Shown here: positions 57,011-64,000 of the stretch, piece by piece | How the letters are laid out: each line of letters starts with the position of its first letter | Numbering within the stretch: position 1 is the first letter of the stretch | Translations under genes and position numbers: made by a program | Source: Callaeas wilsoni | Lineage: Eukaryota > Chordata > Aves > Passeriformes > Callaeidae | Reading direction: 5' to 3' | NCBI GenBank assembly: GCA_013398955.1 | Contig: VWPU01017410.1 | Span: 1-64,000 of the forward strand | Length of the DNA stretch: 64,000 bases | Notes under the pieces: generated by a model | What the model was told of the DNA's origin: nothing | Databases searched by the model: none | Seen by the model: only the letters and a program-made list of their open reading frames with translations

Positions 57011-60000
57011 TTTTCCACTCAGCGTCAATTTCAGCTGCGCCTTCGCCCATTTCTCCACCAAGGCGAGAGGCACTCACTGTGCTTTAAAGAGAGCGAGTGT
57101 AGAACCACTGGCAGTGTTCCTGTGTTCAGGATGTGCCAGTTCAGGTTCACACTGGAAACAGTTGGTTGTGATGGTTTTTAATGTAGGCGCCGGCACAGGG
57201 AAGTATGAAGGAGTGACTTAGACACCAGTCTTGAAAGCCCTCTTTGCTTGTAGCGACTTCCCCTTTATAGAGACTTTGAACCCCACTGGGGTCCAGAACG
57301 GTGCGCGGACCATTTTGTCTGTGTCGGATGCCTCCAGCCGTGCCGTCCCCCTGCTCTGCTCTGCTGTGTAACTCGGGTGTGCTCGTGGAGGGCGTGTGCA
57401 GGGGCGCGGGTGGCAGTGGCTGCAGTGTCGTGTGTGCTTGTGCTGCTGTGTGCAAACATGCTCCGTCAGAACCGGAGTAAAGCTTTTTAAGTGGAAGGAT
57501 ACTTGGGTTTTGGATAGCTTTTCTGCCTCCCCGTTGTGCATAAAAATGGAGAAGTGCACGGTGTGAAGATCAAACGTGCAGTTAGTGAAACGAGAAATGC
57601 TCCTCCTGGCTGGTGTTCTGCTGATTATCAAGATTTGCTTTCATTATGCTCATCTCAGTGGAAGTTGTCTTAACGTGGTCAGAACACACTTAAAATGAAA
57701 TCTGAACATATAAAATGAAATCAGTGTTTTAAATTCTGGTAGAAACCAAACATCTCACTTTCTGATTTTTGTGATTATTCAGAATAGATAAGACTTGCTC
57801 TTTATTTCTTTTTGGGCTGCATTGTTTTATTCGCAAGTGAACTGTCTGCTCTGCTCATTGTAGTGGCCTGTGATGGTAGTTCTAAAGGATAAAGGCTTAG
57901 TGTGGTAATTAAATATTTTGAACTCAGGCTGTAATGCTGAAATGAGAAATATCTCAAGATTGACATATGGTAGGTTTGGGTTATTAAAATCCTTGGTATA
58001 CTCTATTAATATAGTTAGGAATACTGTATAAGGACTGAGTCCAGTTCATGATTGTGTATGGTTATTGTATGGCATGGTTTTATGTATTTTTGTCCTTAAG
58101 TTTCCTTTTCTAAAGGAAATCCTCTTCTGATGACAGTAATGAGCATGTTATTACTGCTCTAGATAAGACTGAACTGAGTGGGTGCACACGCTGTGTCAAG
58201 TATTGCTGGCGTGTGGGTTATTTATTACCATAACAATTTGTGCATATGTGCATTTACTGAACAGTTCCTGCCAGGATGGTGGCCAAGCTCTAGAAAGGAT
58301 TGTAGAATAATCCCAGAGCATTTTAAACAGATTTTCTCTGAAGGTGTTGTCCTATATTCAGGTTTCCAAGTATTTCTTTCTTGTGGTCAAAAGGGGTGAG
58401 GAATGTACAATAAAGCATCACTAAAAATAAGAGTGGAAAAAGAAGTAACTGTAGCTTGCTCTGCACTCACTGTGCTTAGTAGTTACCTCACAATTTACCT
58501 TGAGAAGTCATTAGTTGATTATTTTATTACTGATGTCATGGTAGAGCTGGTTCTTGATAGCAGATTGTCTTTTATGTCAACTTGTGGAAGGGATTTTGCA
58601 TGTAAGAGGTGGCTTAGAGGGGAGTGTTGAGGTATCTTTGACAAACTCAAGGATTTTGGAGATTTATGGAGAAGTAAGAACAGCCAGTATGACTCTGGAG
58701 GAACCAAAAGGAGAAGGGCAGAAGTACAGAATGCCTTGGAAACAAGTTCTTTCATGTTCTTCTGATAGCTGGAAATTAATGTTTCAGGAGCATGTGTCAT
58801 TCAGGCGTCTGAAGGATGGGGAGGGGGATGTGATCAGAGGTGACACAAACAAGACCATATAAAGTTACTGGTAATGCCCTGTGACACCCTTGAGCCCTGT
58901 CATTATAATTCTTTGCCTTCTGTGTTAGATTAATCATGTGAGTATGACTCTAGAAACAGCTTGATAAAGAGATTAAAGGGAAAAAATGTATTCAGATGTT
59001 CTAGGTGGAAAAGGCTTTTTATTTGATTGAATTGTCTTTTGCTGTCTTGGGTTGATATTCACTTGGAGAGATTAGCTTCCAGCTAATTGTCATATGCCTT
59101 TATAAGTAAGAAGGAAAAAGTCCAGCAGCAGGTGATAAATTGCCACAGTGGAACACTGCAATCCACCGAATCTCTGTCGGTATCTTCTTAACTATGTGCA
59201 TCCCCCCCATCTTTTTTATTTCCAAAAATTTGTGCAGACTTTGATTTGTGGTTCCCACGGTTAGTACATTTGAATTTGCTACATGTGATCTTCAGAAAAA
59301 ATTGTAATTTTGGAATACTTTAAGAGGTCAGATACACTTCTTCATTGCCAGCAGAATAAATATAAATATATTTAGTCTACAGATAAGTTCATTGAACTTT
59401 AAACTTGTGTGAAACCTTTTGCTTACTTCATGTTGGCAACAGAAAACAATCTAGAAGGTTTTAGTAAGCAGACTTAATACTTTTAGCATACTGTTGTGGA
59501 GACAGTGACAGTTTCAGTATTCATCAGTAGTATTCCAAGAACCTGTTAGAATATGCCTTCAGGATTTGTTCTTAATTCAGAAACAAACAAAAAACTGTCA
59601 CAGAACAACTCCCCCTCCAAAACCCCAAAAATCTTCTCCATACACCCCCAAGCAAATGGGATAGGATAGATGAAGAGTCCTGCTGGTAGTATTTTTACCT
59701 AGAAATATGTAAGGTGGGATGTGCAGGTGAGCTTCAGTCAGACTTTGTTGTGGAGTAAAATGCAAATCAAAACTTCAGGTTGTTAAACCCTTCTGTACTC
59801 GGGTACTTGATGAGCTTGATGTTGACCGACTATACTTGTAGTGGTCAGCAAAGTGGTTTCTTACTACCATTTTCTTTATTACTGACAAAACTGTAAGGGA
59901 GGGTGATGTAAAATTGACCTCTGGAAGATACGTGTCTAAGCTACTGGGAAACCAAATTACAGTAACTGGGAAGAGTTGATGGATCATAACTGTGGGTCTA

Positions 60001-62035
60001 GACAGAGCAGAAATCCCATCAAAAGGTGCTAGAGATTCTGTCAGCTCAGCTCTTGCCTTTTTTTTGTTGTTTTTTTTTTTCCCCCCCAAGAATGTAAGAA
60101 GTGCTGTGCTGAGAGTCCTGACTGTGGAGATAGGTAGAGAGGAAAAGGATATGGAAAGCAGGTTTGTAGTGGAAAGGTTGTGGTTTGTTTGTTTGTTGTT
60201 TGTTTGTTTGTTTTAATAAAAACCCCCACGCTGGCAGTTAGTGATTTATGAACTTTCTCAGAGGTGCTTGTGGTCTCAGCAGATCTTTTTTTGTAGATAG
60301 TTCGTCTGTGACTGTCCATCCCTAAGGGGCTCAAAAAAACCCTGTGGTTTTTGCCAACCACCACTGTCTGTGACAGTGGGAGTCCCTGTTTAACATATAT
60401 GGGAATGCGTGGGGCAAATATGTCCTTTCAATGTGAGGTTTTTTTACCCTAAAACTGCTCCTCGTTCTGCCAGACTCCTTTGTATTTTTGAGAAATGGTG
60501 GGTGACTGTCTGGTGGCTTCATACTGAGAAGTCTCTCTACATCTACTTTTGTCATGTGCCAGTCATTTCAGGTGCTGGTCACCTTTACTGGGTAGTTATT
60601 TTACTATTGATTGTGTTTTCATCTTGTTGAAGAGAGTTTTTCATGTTATTCAAGAGTTAACTTCATGCAGGGGTGGAATTATATATACTGTCTTGATTTA
60701 TTTTGTTTTTCTAGTAGTTCTTAAGAGCTTTAGTTTCTGCTAGGTAGGACCTTGCCCTTGAATTATCTTCACCTTCACTGGCTCTCTCCATTGTCTGCCT
60801 GTGCTTGGTTTTTTTTTCCCCTCAGTGGGTTTCTGTTGCATAAACACAGGAAGCGTGTGGTTGGGCACACTGCGCTGTCTGGGGCTAAGCGAGGTGGCTG
60901 CCTGGTCTGCCCCGCTCTGGCTGTCACAGCTCTGCTCTTCCCATTCATTTTGCTTCCTTGGAGATGCTGTCACATCTCACTGCTGGTCTGGTAGTTCTTT
61001 AACCTGGCCTGATAAAAATGATTTGTTAGGAAAGAGCAGCAATGAAAATGCTTGAAGTGACTAAAATCATCTTGACGGAAGTGGGTGAGTCAATCAGGTG
61101 AAATCTGTTGCTAGTGGGCCTGGGGTGTAGCGATTTCTAGCAGCTGTGATTGCTAGCTGGGCACTTAAAATGCGTCTCTGGTCCACCACAGGGGTTTAAC
61201 CTTTTTCATCTGCTCCTTTTACGGTGGATATTTGTTTGTCTTTTTGTAAACTGGCGTCCTGTATTTTGTAAGGCAGCTAAATTCCATTCAGCTTTTTCTT
61301 TCCTGACACTTTTCCGTAATGTTGCTTTTTCTTTCCACTCTGAACTGTGAATGTGTTAATGATCTGAAATGTGCCCAGCTTTCAGTGGAGGTGATGCCTG
61401 AGCCTTCGCTGTCCCTTACCTTGGACATGAGGTGGTAAGAAACAGATTTCCCCAGTGCTGTGGTGGTGGAAGCACAACCCTGCCCGAGCATCACCCATGG
61501 CTGTCCTGGTGCACTGGTGACAGCAGGCCCGAAGCACTACAACTGCCTTTCTGGTTGCCTCTTCTCTAGTGTGAACTCTTGCTATTTTAATTAGTGTCCT
61601 TTTACCCTAAATTATTTCCCATTCCCCAGCATAAACTTGAGACTTCATTTCGGTAACATGACACCAGCACTGCCATTTACTTTCTCTGGCTAATGCCAAC
61701 AAGAGTTTTTGGGTGGGACTCTGTTTTATTGCACTACCTGCATGCAGAATTGACTTTCTTCATGTAAAATCAGTATGAAATACTTCTTTTTCAGAAATAT
61801 TGAACAAAGAAAACAATGCCTTGTAGATATTTTTGAACAAAAATTAAGTCCTGCCACTGCCAGAGTCCTAAATCAGACCGAAGGAAAAGTCACAGTATGC
61901 GTCTGTCTGCCAAATGAGTTAAATCTTTCCACTTCGGGGTGGTGCACACTATAGAGAGTATAATATGAGGTAATTTAGAATATTAAGTTCACTTTTCTTA
62001 AAGAAATATTTATTGCCTCTAAAATGCTCATGACC
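57011..62035. other. Probable first intron, no exon recognised with confidence
   Basis: About 5 kb of AT-richer DNA without CR1 copies, unlike the left side of the window. One acceptor-donor pair at 60826-61084 exists (long T/C tract before TCAG, donor AGTGG/GTGAGTC). From exon 1 it would hit a stop at 61053, so it is disfavoured as a coding exon. A T-rich/C7 run lies at 60058-60087. Confidence 0.45.
60183..60214. repeat. (GTTT)n microsatellite
   Basis: Repeated GTTT units with one GTT interruption, followed by TAATAAAAA. Confidence 0.95.
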
Positions 62036-62175
62036 CTGAGACTGGCTCAGCTGATGAGAGCCTGGTGCTAAAAACACCAAGGTTAGGAGTTCAGTCCCTG
62101 TACGGGCCATTTATTTAAGAGTTGGACTCAATGATCCTTGTGGGTCCCTTCCAACTCAGAACATTCTGTGAAATC
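62036..62175 (+). mobile_element. tRNA-Ile-derived SINE with CR1 tail (TguSINE1-like)
   Basis: The head follows a tRNA-Ile: TGGCTCAGCTGATGAGAGC carries the A box, the anticodon region reads GTGCTAAAAACACCAAGG, and GAGTTCAGTCCC is a degenerate B box. It closes with TGTACGGGCCA, the tRNA-Ile 3' acceptor half. After a short linker the tail GTTGGACTCAATGATCCTTG, GGGTCCCTTCCAACTCAG and ATTCTGTGAAATCTGT is the 3' end of a CR1 element. This head-tail fusion is the architecture of TguSINE1, a SINE of passerines that uses CR1 machinery. Substitutions in both boxes show it is an old, inactive copy. It lies 90 bp upstream of the candidate microexon. Confidence 0.9.
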
Positions 62176-62265
62176 TGTATTAGGCCAGGATTGCTTCCAG
62201 CAGAATAAATTAGAATATAATATTTTGAATAATTAAAAAAATGAAGCATTTTCCTTCCATTTCAG

Positions 62266-62298
62266 CAGTTTGTGGAGTGCTGACCTGTGGTGTTACAG
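62266..62298 (+). CDS. Candidate second exon, 33-nt microexon
   Basis: The acceptor GCATTTTCCTTCCATTTCAG has a strong pyrimidine tract, and the donor TGTTACAG/GTAAGG is near-perfect. The 33-nt segment keeps phase 1 at both ends. Joined to ATGG of the exon at 56613 it reads M-A-V-C-G-V-L-T-C-G-V-T with no stop. The acceptor is a tandem CAGCAG, so use of the second CAG (62268) would give a 30-nt exon and delete the Ala codon. Exon length is a multiple of three, so inclusion could be optional. I recognise no protein with this start. A 5' UTR or non-coding exon is an alternative. Confidence 0.38.
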
Positions 62299-64000
62299 GT
62301 AAGGGCTGCAGTTGCTCTCCACTTAGTGCTGAAGAGCTTTGTGATGCAAATTGAGTTTAAATTTGACATTATTGTTAAAGAAACTCAAAATTAATGTTAC
62401 TGCTTCCATTGTTTCAACTAGATAAAGTGTTGCTTTAAATAATTTAAATGGCTTAAGCTTGCACTGTTTCTTAACAGTAAGTAAATCACTGTAAACATGA
62501 TACTTTTTGTCATTAGAGACAAATGGTTTTGGAATTAAGCGGTGCTAGGCAATCTCATTATTTTTGCTTCTGCAGCAGCTGTGAATAGATTTTTGCAGAT
62601 GGGAGTTATTAATGATTTTCGCTTCAATTTTAAATAAGGCAGTTTTGCTAGAGTTCCTGGAAACTTGCCTGACTTACTATTTAAAGAAGACTCTTAAGTT
62701 ATCAGTTTCTGCCTCTTTGATAAAATAACTAAGTGGTCAACCTTAGTCAGATGTTTTTGACTGTGGATATAGTTTGATCTTTTTAAGCTGGCGCTGAAGT
62801 TAAGTCTGAGCCTTTGCTTACCTCTGACTAATGAGCTTTGTCCTCTTCCTTTGCTTGTATGAATCAAATAATCGGAAACTTCCCTGTCTTCCTAAATCAG
62901 CTTTCAGCCAGGCTGGCTGTCCAAAAACTGAGACTGAGCTCATGGCTGCAGGAAGAGGATGAGGATGCTACTGACACTGATACCTGCTGCAGCACAATTA
63001 CAGCAGTTGTCAACTTGGCACTGATAGAAAGTTTTGTCTTCCAGTTTTGGCTCTTCAGTTCAATTGTGGCTTTAGTGGTAACATACCAGTATACCTTCAT
63101 TCCTCTTAGTGTGTTTTTATTTCCCCAAGTTGCACTGTTTATTCATTTTCCAGGAAAAATATAAAAGCAAACTTATCAGAATGTTTCAAGTTGTTTCTTC
63201 TCAATGCATCTTTGGCACACAGGGAAAAGAGTCTCCATCTTTGCTGCTTTAGGAAATAAAACCACTAGTTTCATGAAGTGGAGAATCTCATCACTTAACT
63301 CTGAACTCGTACCTTGAGCTATGAACAGATTTGTTTTAAGCCTGCTTTGCGTATAATCTCCCTCCTGCTGAAGTCGTGCTGTGGGTGCAGTTTCGGGCTG
63401 TGCTTCAGAGATAACTTCAGGCTGCTGCCGGAAGGGGCCCGAGCTGTGCAGTGCCCGTGTCTGCCTTGCCCTGGCTCTGGCGGCTGTGAGCTGAGGAGCT
63501 GGCTGATGTGGGAGAAACTCCTGTGCCAGCTTTGCCATCGTGTCAGCAAGCTGGATGGCCTCACTCTGGCTGCAGTCCTTACCTCCTGCGCAGGAGAGTG
63601 AAGGGGACTGAATTTCAGGAGTCAGGGAATGTAGAGTGTTTTTCCTTTTCCATTTTAACCTGCAGTTACTTTGCACTAGATCCAGGCTGAAATTTCATAA
63701 GTTTCTTCTGAGTGTCTATATCAATTGCTCTCCCTAAGTGTTCATGATCTACCAAACTGGTTATTTCACAGCTTTCTTTTTCTGTATCTTTAAAGGGCTT
63801 TTTTATCCCTCCCAATCAATTTTAAGCCAGCCAAATGTTCCTTTTAAACTGTGCCTCTAATTTGCAATTTTTAAATTGATTTAATGATACCTTTAAAAAG
63901 AAAATAGTTTCTAAACAGCTAGAACCTGTTACTGAGATGCCTCTTGTATTTCTGTTGATGTTGGTTTTGGTTGTCCTCAGTCATGTGCGTGTCTTGAGAA
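62299..64000. other. Probable intron continuing past the window; no further exon called
   Basis: AT-rich intron-like DNA with a GC-richer part at 63400-63600. That part contains a strong acceptor-like tract (GCAGTCCTTACCTCCTGCGCAG, ending at 63592). On the minus strand it contains a donor-like GGAG/GTAAGGAC and a 166-codon frame (63176-63676). These signals overlap on opposite strands and neither has a partner, so none is called. A plus-strand frame at 62838-63164 (108 codons) lacks recognisable domains. Confidence 0.35.

Noticed and set aside
55745..57073. 442-codon minus-strand frame, the longest in the window
   Set aside because: It runs through the CpG island, the G-rich minisatellite and a CR1 tail. 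Its Pro/Arg/Ser-rich text mirrors base composition, and no domain is visible.
56298..57077. 259-codon minus-strand frame and other large frames in the CpG island
   Set aside because: Stop codons are scarce in CpG-rich DNA. Frames are open on both strands at once and none has recognisable protein content.
56613..57221. 202-codon plus-strand frame from the predicted start codon
   Set aside because: It begins at the same ATG but reads through a consensus splice donor at once. The remainder is Gly/Arg/Pro-rich with no domain, so it is probably intron.
60826..61084. Alternative second exon with strong polypyrimidine tract and GTGAGT donor
   Set aside because: Joined to exon 1 in phase it meets a stop at 61053-61055 before its donor, and the encoded text is unfamiliar. 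It might still be a UTR or terminal exon.
62041..62111. Functional tRNA-Ile gene
   Set aside because: A and B boxes are mutated, stems do not pair fully, and a CR1 tail is attached, so it is a SINE.
63176..63676. 166-codon minus-strand frame with a donor-like GTAAGG near 63575
   Set aside because: No acceptor partner or recognised domain, and overlapping splice-like signals on the opposite strand point to chance.
1..64000. CRISPR arrays, bacterial operons, phage or plasmid modules
   Set aside because: No regularly spaced repeats, no operon-like gene packing and no prokaryotic coding density. The repeats are avian retroelements.

Overview
The window is vertebrate nuclear DNA, almost certainly from a passerine bird. 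It holds no bacterial-type operons, and long reading frames are rare. About twenty CR1 non-LTR retrotransposon fragments are scattered on both strands, most cut off at the 5' end as is typical of birds. The lineage is narrowed by a SINE near 62.04-62.18 kb made of a tRNA-Ile-derived head and a CR1-type tail. That is the architecture of TguSINE1, a family known from passerines. A roughly 1.17 kb solo-type LTR of an avian endogenous retrovirus on the minus strand (17.1-18.3 kb) fits the same picture.

Layout. (1) 1-260 bp is the edge of a CpG-rich, promoter-like segment that runs off the left end, followed at once by a CR1 tail. (2) From 0.5 to 55 kb the DNA is gene-poor: CR1 relics of different ages, one LTR, a few microsatellites, and several AT-rich, low-repeat blocks with many TAAT/ATTA motifs that resemble avian conserved non-coding elements. 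I recognise no protein-coding gene here. A few splice-site-bounded segments and one coding-like reading frame (minus strand, 41.66-41.90 kb) are listed as low-confidence candidates. (3) 55.0-55.94 kb holds two CR1 copies in opposite orientation, then a G-rich degenerate minisatellite (55.94-56.19 kb). (4) 56.19-57.0 kb is a strong TATA-less CpG island with GC boxes, a CRE centred in a 22-bp palindrome, a GGGAC pentanucleotide array, a short upstream ORF, and an ATG in good context followed one base later by a consensus splice donor. I read this as promoter plus first coding exon of a plus-strand gene. (5) 57.0-64.0 kb is then mostly intron. The best next exon is a 33-nt segment at 62266-62298 with strong splice sites, whose phase joins the ATGG of exon 1 without a stop.

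I could not identify the gene at 56.6 kb because too little of its coding sequence lies here. No previously undescribed system is demonstrated. The observations most worth testing are the exon 1/microexon model with its tandem acceptor and uORF, the promoter architecture, the coding-like minus-strand frame at 41.7 kb, and the unusual CR1 junctions.
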